DNA of 7,042 nt from GCA-965745 sp046704525 (lineage in GTDB: Archaea; Thermoplasmatota; Thermoplasmata; Thermoplasmatales; Thermoplasmataceae). The stretch lies in NCBI GenBank assembly GCA_046704525.1, contig JBJKRS010000004.1, forward strand, positions 1 through 7,042, given 5' to 3'. Both the position numbers and the translations under genes were made by a program. Below the pieces are notes generated by a model, which had not been told where the DNA came from, made no database searches, and worked only from the letters and a program-made list of their open reading frames with translations. This document shows positions 1 to 6,755 of the stretch, piece by piece (position 1 is the stretch's first letter; each line of letters begins with the position of its first letter).

Positions 1-524
1 GGCATGTCGATTTCGAGCCTCTGGTAATATTCCATCTCCCGCATTATTGGAGTCTCCTTTAAGGATGTCCCAATCTGGGCCTCAGGCATCCCACCTTCCC
101 TCAGTTGTGTTTCATACTTCTCCTGGAAATTGAGGGATCTGTCCTTTATCCTCTCCACCATTTCCAGATCCTGCCTTCCAAGTGCCACAGGTATTCCGTA
201 CTTGGACCTCAGGTGCACCGCACCTCCTATGTGGTCAATGTGCAGGTGGCTCAGCACGATTAAATCGAGGCTCTTCACGTCCTCTCCAGCAAACTTTAGG
301 AAATTGTCTACCTCTGGGCCCATTCCCGTATCGAACAGTATCTTCTTGTTTCCTGATTCAATTATGTAGATGTTTGCAGTCCTGAGTGCCCTTATCCTTA
401 TGGGAATCTCATATGCCCTAACAGAGGTCTTGTGATCCTTGCTCTCCGCCATGTTGTTGTATATGTCCAGTAAAAACCGCCCCGTTTCCTCATCTTTTGT
501 TCCAGCAGATGGCAAACATGACAT
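1..524 (-). CDS. MBL-fold metallo-hydrolase, N-terminal part (cut by window edge)
   Basis: The frame is open from the left edge with no stop, so the C-terminus is missing; 174 codons are visible. The motif HLHIDH (bases 231-248, residues 93-98 from this start) is the zinc-binding HxHxDH signature of the metallo-beta-lactamase fold. It is preceded by the usual beta-strands (NIYIIESGNKKILFDTGMG), whose DTG is typical of the family. The overall pattern resembles the lactonase-like (AHL lactonase) branch, but the substrate cannot be told from sequence. Start choice is uncertain. The ATG at 524 has GGGAGG just upstream; an in-frame ATG at 572 would add 16 residues and one at 452 would remove 24. 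It lies about 100 nt after the homoserine dehydrogenase and on the same strand, so it may be cotranscribed. The fold is firm, the exact function unknown. Confidence 0.85.
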   Translation of the reverse strand, partial: MSCLPSAGTKDEETGRFLLDIYNNMAESKDHKTSVRAYEIPIRIRALRTANIYIIESGNKKILFDTGMGPEVDNFLKFAGEDVKSLDLIVLSHLHIDHIGGAVHLRSKYGIPVALGRQDLEMVERIKDRSLNFQEKYETQLREGGMPEAQIGTSLKETPIMREMEYYQRLEIDM

Positions 525-633
525 TTGCCCTCCCTGAACTGCCAGCACACAATATGTCTGGCTTCGCCTCATCTGTCTGTACTATATCACATTTGCCTGC
601 ATTCAAGCCAGGTATGGTTGAAGGGTCGCTCAT
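490..633 (-). CDS. possible 47-aa ORF overlapping the hsd stop (ATGA)
   Basis: The ATG overlaps the TGA of the homoserine dehydrogenase as ATGA, the arrangement typical of translational coupling. The frame stays open for 47 codons (begins MSDPSTIPGL, ends CWNKR) and stops with TGA at 490-492. It overlaps the first part of the metallo-hydrolase frame by about 35 nt. I recognise no family. It contains three Cys (residues 15, 29 and 43) but no clear metal-binding spacing. It could be a real small protein, chance, or the displaced N-terminus of the hydrolase if a +1 shift exists between 572 and 490. Evidence is limited to the overlap and the open frame. Confidence 0.25.
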   Translation of the reverse strand: MSDPSTIPGLNAGKCDIVQTDEAKPDILCAGSSGRANVMFAICWNKR

Positions 634-1634
634 TTCCTGCACTTGGAAAGAAGAGCAATATCGTTAACCACTCCGGAAGCCGTTTCCAGTGGAGTGTCCT
701 CAATCCCTACCACAAGCACCTCTCCGTTCATTGTTGTTCTCATAGTATATCCAAGTGATTCGGGACCCAAAGCTCTCAATGGGTCTCCTTCCCCTATGGG
801 CTCAATTGATGATTCCACTGACACTTTGTCCCCCTCCCTCACTATGTGTGATAGGACCTTGTGCACACCTCCAGCCTTCCTGAGACGTTCAACAGTATCC
901 TCATTGTTCTCGACCCCTTCGTAACTGATGTCGTTCAGGGTAAGATTCTGGCCGAAAAGGGCGTTTGCCAGTATCACTGTCTTTCTGGCAGCATCAAGCC
1001 CGAGGGTGTCGTCGTGGTAATTGGTTTCAGCTATCCCCTGCTGAATCGCATATTTCACGGATGAATCAAAATCCTTCCCAGCAATCAGGTCAGCAAGTAT
1101 TATGTTTACAGAGGAGCTGACCACACCCCTGAACTCCAGGACCTCCGACGGAATAATGGTGTAGTCCCTGAGATTGAAGAGAGGAACTCCACCTGCCACT
1201 GTGGATTCGAACCGGATCCGCCGGCCTGACCTGCTTGCCGCCTCCATAATCTGCTTCCAGTGCAGTGCCAGGGGTGCCTTGTTGGCTGTGACAACATCCT
1301 TCCCTGCACTGAATGAACTCATGTAGAGGTCTCTGCCGCTTACACCGTCTGGCGTCGCGGATGATACGTCGACCAGCGCATTCGTATCAAGCCCCATTAA
1401 TTCTGATTGCTCAATTGTCTCGTAGCCGGATTTCCGCAGGTCCCCCTCCCTCTTTGCATCGAGTACCCTTGCCAGGTCCAGTCCCACATCAGAAAAAACA
1501 GTGCATTTCGAGTCGCTTGCCGAGATAACCCTGATCTCCTCGCCGGATCTGATTCCTATCCCGGTGCCCGCATCCTTTATGATCTGGAGAACCCTCGTTC
1601 CGACGTTCCCGAGACCTATCAGTGATATGTCCAC
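630..1634 (-). CDS. hom: homoserine dehydrogenase
   Basis: It catalyses NAD(P)-dependent interconversion of aspartate semialdehyde and homoserine, the branch point towards Thr and Met, in the cytoplasm. The 334-aa protein has the N-terminal Rossmann motif GLGNVG (residues 7-12), DVVTANKAPLA with the nucleotide-site Lys119, ESTVAGGVPL (143-152), the catalytic-region segment NYHDDTLGLDAARK (205-218, with the conserved Asp and Lys), and a C-terminal ETASGVVNDI returning to the nucleotide domain. There is no ACT regulatory domain, as usual for the short archaeal enzymes, and no fused aspartate kinase. Where most families have NGT (GxxNGTxN) this one has GVVSSSVN; Thermoplasma enzymes also lack NGT as far as I recall. 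The start is GTG at 1634, with no Shine-Dalgarno site; a T/A-rich box about 25 nt upstream suggests a leaderless mRNA. Confidence 0.95.
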   Translation of the reverse strand: MDISLIGLGNVGTRVLQIIKDAGTGIGIRSGEEIRVISASDSKCTVFSDVGLDLARVLDAKREGDLRKSGYETIEQSELMGLDTNALVDVSSATPDGVSGRDLYMSSFSAGKDVVTANKAPLALHWKQIMEAASRSGRRIRFESTVAGGVPLFNLRDYTIIPSEVLEFRGVVSSSVNIILADLIAGKDFDSSVKYAIQQGIAETNYHDDTLGLDAARKTVILANALFGQNLTLNDISYEGVENNEDTVERLRKAGGVHKVLSHIVREGDKVSVESSIEPIGEGDPLRALGPESLGYTMRTTMNGEVLVVGIEDTPLETASGVVNDIALLSKCRK

Positions 1635-1652
1635 GACGCTGGATTGGGTCTC

Positions 1653-1664
1653 AAAATAAAAAAA
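1653..1664 (-). promoter_or_regulatory. T-rich tract: gyrA terminator and/or hsd TATA-like element
   Basis: The 42-nt gap between the gyrA stop and the hsd GTG holds, on the coding strand, TTTTTTTATTTT. Archaeal RNA polymerase often terminates at such oligo-T runs. The tract is also centred about 25 nt before the hsd GTG, where a TATA box for a leaderless transcript would sit. Either or both roles are possible; this is inferred from position only. Confidence 0.45.
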
Positions 1665-1676
1665 GTTTGGATGGAT

Positions 1677-4055
1677 TCAGAGCACAGTGGCGGACATTAC
1701 GCTGTCACCTTCTGACAGGTCTATCAGCTTAACCCCAGATGTCAGGCGCGACTGCTCCCTGATTTCGCCCACATTGAACCTTATTGTCTTCTCCATCCTG
1801 GATACCAGGAGCACCTCGTCACCGTCACTGACAGGGAGGGCTTTCACCAGAGGGCCAGTCCTGCTGTTTTCCTTAAACACGTACACGCCGGATGTCCCTC
1901 TATGGTGCTCTGGAAACTCCTTTGCCTTTGTGCGCTTCCCAATTCCCCTTTCCGAAACGCTGAGAATGCTGGAATCAGGCTCCACAAGAAATCCGGATAT
2001 AGTATAGTCCCTGTTCTTGAGCCTGATTGCCTTCACTCCCCTGGAGCTCCTCCCTGTGCTTCTTATCTCCTTTGTGTCGAAAAGAGATGCCTTTCCGGCG
2101 CTTGACACCACGAACATCTTGGACGGCACATCAGTGTGCTGAACTGCGATCAGTTCATCATCCTCTCCGAGTGCGATTATCTTGAGGCCGGAGATTCTCA
2201 TTTCAAACAGGTGCCTTGCAGGAGTCTTCTTGATGAAGCCATTCTTTGTCAGGAGTATGAGGTTCTCCCCCTTCGTCTCGGGGGCCTTCATGATCTGGGT
2301 TACCTTCTCGCTCTCCGCCAGTGGAAGTATCGCCTCCGCGACCGTTCCAGCAGTCTTGCGCGTTTTCTTTGTGATTTCATACGCCTTGGTCTTCAGGACC
2401 CTTCCAGTGTTAGTGAAGAAGTAGATGTAGTCGTGCGTTGAGCAGGAAATTACTGTCTTAACAAAATCCTCCTTCCTTGTGGATGTTATTGTCCCCTTTC
2501 CTCCACGCCTCTGTGCCCTGTACTCCTCAGGAGAGAGACGCTTCAGCAGACCCCCCTCACTGAGGACAATCAGGGCCTCCTCCTTCGGTATAAGCTCTTC
2601 AATCGATCTGCCCTTGATCTCCCTGAACGAGATCTTGGTCCTCCTGGCGTCCCCGTACTTCTTTTTGAGGTACTCCAGTTCCTTCTTCAGAAGTTTCCTC
2701 CTCTCCCTGTCGCTGTCAACAATCTTCTGCAGCCGGGCTATATCCTTTCTGACTTCCTCCAGCTCCTTCAGGACTTTTTCGGTCTCAAGTGCAGTTATCC
2801 TCTGCAGTCTCATCTCGAGGATTGCGTTTGCCTGAACCTCGGTGAGGTCGAACTTCGCGGTGAGTGATTCCCTGGCTGTCGGGGTGTCTTTAGAACCCTT
2901 TATCAGTTCAATCACTGCGTCTAGGTTGTCCAGTGCAATCTTGAGCCCAAGAAGCACATGCTCACGCTGCTCGAGCTTCTCCAGGTCATGCTGAGACCTC
3001 TTCAGTATCATGTCGAGCCTGTGGTCAATGAAAAACTCGATCATGGACTTCAGACTCAGGATTCTCGGCTCGTTGTTCACAAGGGCCAGGTTTATGATCC
3101 CAATGCTGGATTCAAGCTGTGTGTGCTCGTACAGCTGGTTGAGGACAAGAGTCTTCATGTCCTCGTCCCTCACCTTGATGACAATCCTCATTCCCTCCTT
3201 GGAACTCTCGTCACGGATGTCGGTTATTCCCTTGAGTATCTCCTGCTTAGCCTGATTTGCAACATTTTCTATAAACAGTGCTTTGTTTACAGTGTATGGG
3301 AGGCTGGTGATTATGATATATTTCTCCTCGCTCATGTCAACCTCCCCCTGCACTATTGCCTTCCCGCGTCCAGTCTTGTATGAATCAACCAGCTCAGGTG
3401 TGTAGAACACTATTCCGCCGCCCGGGAAGTCCGGTGCCTTTACGTAGTTCAGAAGGTCGTCGTCTGAGGCCTCGGGATTGTCGATCTCGTGCATTATGGC
3501 ATCCGAAACCTCGTTTAGGTTATGTGGCATCATGTTGGTTGCCATACCCACAGCGATTCCGGAAGCGCCGTTGATCAGAAGTTGTGGAACTTTGCCGGGT
3601 ATGAACTCGGGCTCTTCAAGCGACCCATCGAAATTCAGCCTGAAGGATACGGTGTTCTTCTTGATGTCTTCAAGCATCTCCTCTGACAGCTGGGCCATTC
3701 TGGCCTCGGTATACCTCATTGCCGCAGGGGAGTCGCCGTCCAGGGACCCGAAATTCCCCTGGCCGTCTATGAGCGGGTACCTGAATGAGAAACTCTGGGC
3801 CATCCTCACCATTGTGTCATAAATTGCTGTATCGCCGTGCGGGTGGTATTTACCCATGGTGTCTCCAACTATTCTTGCAGATTTCTTGTAGGGCTTGTCA
3901 TGAGTAAACCCGAGCTCGTTCATTGCATACAGGATCCTGCGCTGGACAGGCTTAAGGCCATCCCTAATGTCTGGGAGTGCCCTGCTGACAATAACGCTCA
4001 TCGCGTACTCAAGGTACGACTTTTTGATCTCGTTCTCTATTGATTTCTTCTCCAT
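1677..4055 (-). CDS. gyrA: DNA gyrase subunit A
   Basis: It is the DNA cleavage and rejoining subunit of type IIA topoisomerase. Order of parts: the winged-helix region with KPVQRRILYAM near the N-terminus; HPHGDTAIYDTMVRMAQ (quinolone-pocket region); AAMRYTEARM with the active-site Tyr at residue 115 counted from this start; GASGIAVGMATNMMPHNL; a coiled-coil segment around residues 430-480 rich in Lys/Glu; and a C-terminal DNA-wrapping domain. That domain has the GyrA-box QRRGGKG (bases 2493-2513), which marks gyrase rather than topo IV, and six repeated beta-pinwheel blades. Length is normal (792 aa). An in-frame GTG at 4061 would add two residues; I prefer the ATG at 4055 because GGTG lies at a suitable distance before it. 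The gene follows gyrB by three bases and ends in TGA. Thr at the E. coli Ser83 position is a common wild-type state. Confidence 0.97.
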   Translation of the reverse strand: MEKKSIENEIKKSYLEYAMSVIVSRALPDIRDGLKPVQRRILYAMNELGFTHDKPYKKSARIVGDTMGKYHPHGDTAIYDTMVRMAQSFSFRYPLIDGQGNFGSLDGDSPAAMRYTEARMAQLSEEMLEDIKKNTVSFRLNFDGSLEEPEFIPGKVPQLLINGASGIAVGMATNMMPHNLNEVSDAIMHEIDNPEASDDDLLNYVKAPDFPGGGIVFYTPELVDSYKTGRGKAIVQGEVDMSEEKYIIITSLPYTVNKALFIENVANQAKQEILKGITDIRDESSKEGMRIVIKVRDEDMKTLVLNQLYEHTQLESSIGIINLALVNNEPRILSLKSMIEFFIDHRLDMILKRSQHDLEKLEQREHVLLGLKIALDNLDAVIELIKGSKDTPTARESLTAKFDLTEVQANAILEMRLQRITALETEKVLKELEEVRKDIARLQKIVDSDRERRKLLKKELEYLKKKYGDARRTKISFREIKGRSIEELIPKEEALIVLSEGGLLKRLSPEEYRAQRRGGKGTITSTRKEDFVKTVISCSTHDYIYFFTNTGRVLKTKAYEITKKTRKTAGTVAEAILPLAESEKVTQIMKAPETKGENLILLTKNGFIKKTPARHLFEMRISGLKIIALGEDDELIAVQHTDVPSKMFVVSSAGKASLFDTKEIRSTGRSSRGVKAIRLKNRDYTISGFLVEPDSSILSVSERGIGKRTKAKEFPEHHRGTSGVYVFKENSRTGPLVKALPVSDGDEVLLVSRMEKTIRFNVGEIREQSRLTSGVKLIDLSEGDSVMSATVL

Positions 4056-4064
4056 GCTCACACC

Positions 4065-6005
4065 CTAAAGATCTATGTTATCCACTGTTTTCGCGTTTTC
4101 TTGTATGAACCTGCGCCTGGGCTCCACCTTCTCACCCATCAGTACGGTGAAGAGTTCATCGGCAGCCTCTGCATCCTCAATATTGACTTGCACTAGGCGG
4201 CGGGTCTCCGGGTCCATGGTAGTTTCCCAAAGCTGGGAAGGGTTCATTTCTCCCAGACCCTTGAATCTCTGGACTACGGAATTTGACCCAAGTTTCTTCA
4301 CCGCCTGATCCTTCGCCCTTTCCGAGTAGACGTACTCTATTTTGCTGCCTTTCTGCACCCTGTACAGCGGCGGTTCTGCGAAATATATGTTCCCGGAGTC
4401 AATGAGGTCCCTGGTGTACCGGTAGAAGAACGTCAGGAGCAGTGTTCTGATATGAGCCCCATCCACATCTGCATCCGTCATTATGATAATCTTGCCGTAC
4501 CTGAGCTTTGATGAATCCAGGTTGTCCTTTATGCTGGTCCCCATGGCAGTTATGAGGTCCTTAATCACCTGGTTTCCCAGAGACTTGATATCCGATGCTT
4601 TTTCCACATTCAATATCTTCCCCCTTAGAGGAAGTATGGCCTGGAACTGCCTGTCCCTTGCCTGTTTAGCAGATCCGCCTGCAGAGTCTCCCTCCACTAT
4701 GTACAGCTCCGAGACCTCTGGATCGTCACTGGCACAATCAGCCAGCTTGCCAGGAAGGCCTCCCCCTTCCAGTGCTGATTTCCTCCTTACCAGTTCGCGT
4801 GCTTTCCTGGAGGCCTCTCTTGCTGCTGCAGCTGCTACTGCGCGCTTGATTATTGCCTCCGCCACGTGTGGATAGGATTCAAAGTAAGACTTCATGGATT
4901 TTTCCGTAGCCGACTGCACTATCCCCCTTACTTCGCTGTTTCCAAGCTTTGCCTTGGTCTGCCCTTCGAACTGTGGTGCATGTATCTTGACGTGGACTAC
5001 TGCGGAGAGCCCTTCCTTGACATCATCGCCGGTGATTCCTTCAACGCCTTTGATGAGGTTGTGTGACTTTGCATAATCCTGGACTGCCCTTGACAGGCCC
5101 GATCTGAACCCGGTCACATGGGTTCCTCCGTCGGGTGTGCTTATGTTGTTTACATAGGCCTGCAGATTCTCTGCGACTCCTGTGTTGTACTGGAGCGCGT
5201 ATTCTAGGATGTGGTTCTCATTTTCCTCCTTGAAATATATGGGGTCCTTGTGTATGCCCTTCTTCCCTTCACCGAGGAACTGCACAAATTCCACAATCCC
5301 GCCTTCGTGTTTCAGATTCTCCTTCTTTCCGGAACTCTCGTCGGAAAGGACGATTGATACCTGAGGATTGAGGAATGAAAGGTCCCTCATCCTGGAGAAG
5401 ATGGTATCGAATGAAAAGTCCGTTGTCTCGAAAATCTCCTTGTCTGGATAGAATTTGATCAGAGTGCCATGTGTCTTTGCTAGGTGAAAGTCAAGGCCAG
5501 AAACGTCAGGGTCCTTTGAGGATTTGTACTCACTCCAAGTAGTCTTCTGCAGACCTCCTTTTGGGAGGCCCTGCTCAAATTTCTCATAAAAGATCGTGTC
5601 GCCCTTCTTGACCGCTGCAATCAGCTTCGATGCCAGAGCGTTCACAACGTGGACACCCACTCCGTGGAGCCCCCCTGTTATCTTGTATACCTTCTTGTCG
5701 AATTTGGCTCCGCTGTGAAGTTCTGTAAGCACAATTTCAAGCCCCGGCCTCTTGTACTTGGGGTGTGGATCAACCGGGATTCCCCTGCCGTTGTCCTCCA
5801 CGCTCACGGAGCCGTCCTTGCCTATGATTACATAGATGCCCGAGGCAAAACCGGCAACCGACTCATCGATTGCGTTGTCGACCACTACGTACACGAGGTG
5901 ATGTAGCCCCCGGTCGTCTGTGGAGCCGATGTACATTCCCGGTACTTTCCTGACTGCCTTTAGCCCTTCCAGTATCTGAATCTGAGATGAGTCATAATCT
6001 TCCAT
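4065..6005 (-). CDS. gyrB: DNA gyrase subunit B
   Basis: It is the ATPase and TOPRIM subunit, partner of the adjacent gyrA. The 646-aa length matches the short bacterial form (no E. coli-type insertion). GHKL ATPase: VDNAIDES with Asn44 and Asp47, DNGRGIP (71-77), the ATP-lid GGLHGVG (111-117); transducer QTKAKLGN with Lys351. TOPRIM: EGDSAGGSAK with Glu438, then MTDADVDGAH with Asp511, Asp513 and Asp515. The C-terminus RFKGLGEMNP...EPRRRFIQENAK is standard. Two oddities lie in the ATPase domain: Val40 sits at the position of catalytic Glu42 of E. coli, and Val21 at the normally Arg position of RKRPGMYIG. Every other motif is intact. The start is ATG at 6005 with no strong ribosome-binding site. 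The stop is TAG (4065-4067), in frame with gyrA. Confidence 0.97.
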   Translation of the reverse strand: MEDYDSSQIQILEGLKAVRKVPGMYIGSTDDRGLHHLVYVVVDNAIDESVAGFASGIYVIIGKDGSVSVEDNGRGIPVDPHPKYKRPGLEIVLTELHSGAKFDKKVYKITGGLHGVGVHVVNALASKLIAAVKKGDTIFYEKFEQGLPKGGLQKTTWSEYKSSKDPDVSGLDFHLAKTHGTLIKFYPDKEIFETTDFSFDTIFSRMRDLSFLNPQVSIVLSDESSGKKENLKHEGGIVEFVQFLGEGKKGIHKDPIYFKEENENHILEYALQYNTGVAENLQAYVNNISTPDGGTHVTGFRSGLSRAVQDYAKSHNLIKGVEGITGDDVKEGLSAVVHVKIHAPQFEGQTKAKLGNSEVRGIVQSATEKSMKSYFESYPHVAEAIIKRAVAAAAAREASRKARELVRRKSALEGGGLPGKLADCASDDPEVSELYIVEGDSAGGSAKQARDRQFQAILPLRGKILNVEKASDIKSLGNQVIKDLITAMGTSIKDNLDSSKLRYGKIIIMTDADVDGAHIRTLLLTFFYRYTRDLIDSGNIYFAEPPLYRVQKGSKIEYVYSERAKDQAVKKLGSNSVVQRFKGLGEMNPSQLWETTMDPETRRLVQVNIEDAEAADELFTVLMGEKVEPRRRFIQENAKTVDNIDL

Positions 6006-6078
6006 ACCAACAACCCTTGACTTTGCTGAAAAATCTAGAAACTCCTATTTCCAACGGAATGCTCTAATTGCATAATGG

Positions 6079-6090
6079 TTATAAATTATT
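6079..6090 (-). promoter_or_regulatory. TATA-like box upstream of gyrB
   Basis: On the minus strand AATAATTTATAA lies about 75-85 nt before the gyrB ATG. With initiation some 25 nt downstream, the gyrB mRNA would carry a leader of about 50 nt, unlike the leaderless starts seen elsewhere in this window. A weaker T-rich box near 6034 (about 29 nt before the ATG) could instead serve a leaderless transcript. Confidence 0.5.
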
Positions 6091-6108
6091 CGCTCGTGAA
6101 TGCTGCGA

Positions 6109-6131
6109 AATGCGGTTGATTTTTCCGCATT
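6109..6131. repeat. 7-bp inverted repeat (hairpin) between the TusA-like gene and gyrB
   Basis: AATGCGG and its complement CCGCATT flank a 9-nt loop. A second arm pair, GAATGC (6098-6103) and GCATTC (6127-6132), could form an alternative stem. It lies just after the TusA-like stop and about 20 nt upstream of the gyrB TATA-like box. It could end the upstream transcript or be a regulator site; there is no T run after it on the minus strand. Confidence 0.3.
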
Positions 6132-6146
6132 CCAGTGCCTCCGCCG

Positions 6147-6398
6147 TCATTTCTCGTTAGTCCTTCTCACAAACAGGTAGACTTCTTCATTCTCTTCCTT
6201 CATTTCATACAGGTTGAGCTTTGAAGTCTTGGCAAGCCCCTCGAAAGTTCCCCTTTCATATGGGAATTTCTCCTTCAGTAGCATAATCTCAGCGTCCTGG
6301 CCCGGTTCCAGCTGGAAGTATAGCCCTTTAAGGGTACTCTTGATATAATTGAACGGATCCCCTCCGCACGATATGTACCTGTGGTCTTCAATGAGCAT
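6147..6398 (-). CDS. small TusA-like (SirA/UPF0033 fold) protein
   Basis: The 83-aa protein resembles TusA-type sulfur carriers in layout. A Cys (residue 11) sits near the N-terminus in CGGDPF, followed by a helix and LEPGQDAEIMLL, which resembles the family pattern LxxGxxLEV. The C-terminal strand EEVYLFVRR is like the family's YxFLIRK. The usual CPxP is not present; here it is Cys-Gly-Gly-Asp-Pro. TusA-like proteins hand sulfur to tRNA-thiolation or sulfur-metabolism enzymes; that role here is inference. Start: ATG at 6398. In-frame GTG (6404) and TTG (6413) lie upstream, and the GTG is 26 nt from a TATA-like box, so a leaderless GTG start is possible. The next gene on this strand is gyrB, about 140 nt on. 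It is a real gene more surely than it is TusA. Confidence 0.7.
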   Translation of the reverse strand: MLIEDHRYISCGGDPFNYIKSTLKGLYFQLEPGQDAEIMLLKEKFPYERGTFEGLAKTSKLNLYEMKEENEEVYLFVRRTNEK

Positions 6399-6426
6399 AA
6401 TCACATATTGCAAACCTGCTTTTAGG

Positions 6427-6433
6427 TTTTATG
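6427..6433 (-). promoter_or_regulatory. TATA-like box for the TusA-like gene
   Basis: CATAAAA on the minus strand is centred about 26 nt before the in-frame GTG (6404) and 32 nt before the ATG (6398). This is the spacing expected of a leaderless or near-leaderless archaeal mRNA. Confidence 0.45.
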
Positions 6434-6478
6434 AACTTTTATCTGAAGCCTTCATTCACCGTCCCGTAAAGCACTCTC

Positions 6479-6486
6479 GCAATTGC
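6479..6486. promoter_or_regulatory. GCAATTGC palindrome beside the TATA box of the DUF1059 gene
   Basis: A perfect 8-bp palindrome ends five bases before the TATA-like box of the rightward gene, in the 124-nt divergent region (6399-6522). Its place, at the BRE position, fits a regulator site, but such a short palindrome can occur by chance. Confidence 0.25.
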
Positions 6487-6491
6487 AATAA

Positions 6492-6499
6492 TTATTTAT
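6492..6499 (+). promoter_or_regulatory. TATA-like box for the DUF1059 gene
   Basis: TTATTTAT is centred 27 nt before the ATG at 6523, the classic distance for a leaderless archaeal transcript. Confidence 0.6.
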
Positions 6500-6522
6500 C
6501 GGTGCCCGGCATTGAAGGGAAG

Positions 6523-6708
6523 ATGACCAGATACATCTTCAAGTGCAAGGACATTGGATACTCCGATTGCAGCTACGAAATCAATGTTGGCACAAAGAAC
6601 GAGATATTTTCCAATGTTCGGATGCATGCAAAGTATGCCCATGGATTCTACGACTTTACGGACGACCTGAAGGAGAAAGTGGACAAGGTCATCACTGAGG
6701 TCGAGTGA
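6523..6708 (+). CDS. DUF1059-like small protein
   Basis: A 61-aa protein beginning MTRYIFKCKDIGYSDCSY. The spacing of FKCKDIGYSDC (Cys8, Asp10, Gly12, Cys16), then a mid-protein HAKYAHGF (His35, His40) and a charged C-terminal helix LKEKVDKVITE match the DUF1059 pattern, a family common in archaea and of unknown function. Cys8, Cys16, His35 and His40 could bind a metal, but this is inference. The frame is open further upstream, to 6349. That extension overlaps the divergent TusA-like gene and the promoter and shows no family likeness, so the ATG at 6523 is preferred; the TATA-like box 27 nt before it supports this. The stop is TGA. The next gene starts 47 nt later with its own promoter-like box. 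Confidence 0.85.
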   Translation: MTRYIFKCKDIGYSDCSYEINVGTKNEIFSNVRMHAKYAHGFYDFTDDLKEKVDKVITEVE

Positions 6709-6726
6709 CCTTCCTAGATGAGATAA

Positions 6727-6734
6727 GATATTAA
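6727..6734 (+). promoter_or_regulatory. TATA-like box for nog1
   Basis: GATATTAA is centred about 26 nt before the GTG at 6756. There is no Shine-Dalgarno site between them, so a leaderless GTG start is likely. An intact promoter argues against long-standing decay of the gene that follows. Confidence 0.45.
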
Positions 6735-6755
6735 CCCGATTTATCATCACGTTGC

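Noticed and set aside
2479..2835. 118-aa plus-strand open frame and other long plus-strand frames across gyrA/gyrB
   Set aside because: All are antisense to confirmed gyrase coding sequence, with Ser/Leu-rich composition typical of reverse-strand shadows.
3815..3840. Thr at the E. coli GyrA Ser83 position as a quinolone-resistance mutation
   Set aside because: Thr is the normal residue in many sensitive species, and the Asp87-equivalent residue is intact.
1677..4061. Possibility that the gene is topo IV parC rather than gyrA
   Set aside because: The GyrA-box QRRGGKG and the full six-blade C-terminal domain mark a gyrase.
6349..6522. N-terminal extension of the DUF1059 frame to a 119-aa protein
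   Set aside because: The extension overlaps the divergent TusA-like gene and both promoter boxes and has no family likeness; the ATG at 6523 has a TATA-like box at 27 nt.
6496..6750. 84-aa open frame on the minus strand
   Set aside because: It is antisense to the DUF1059 gene and the nog1 promoter, with no recognisable pattern; it is a shadow of the coding strand.
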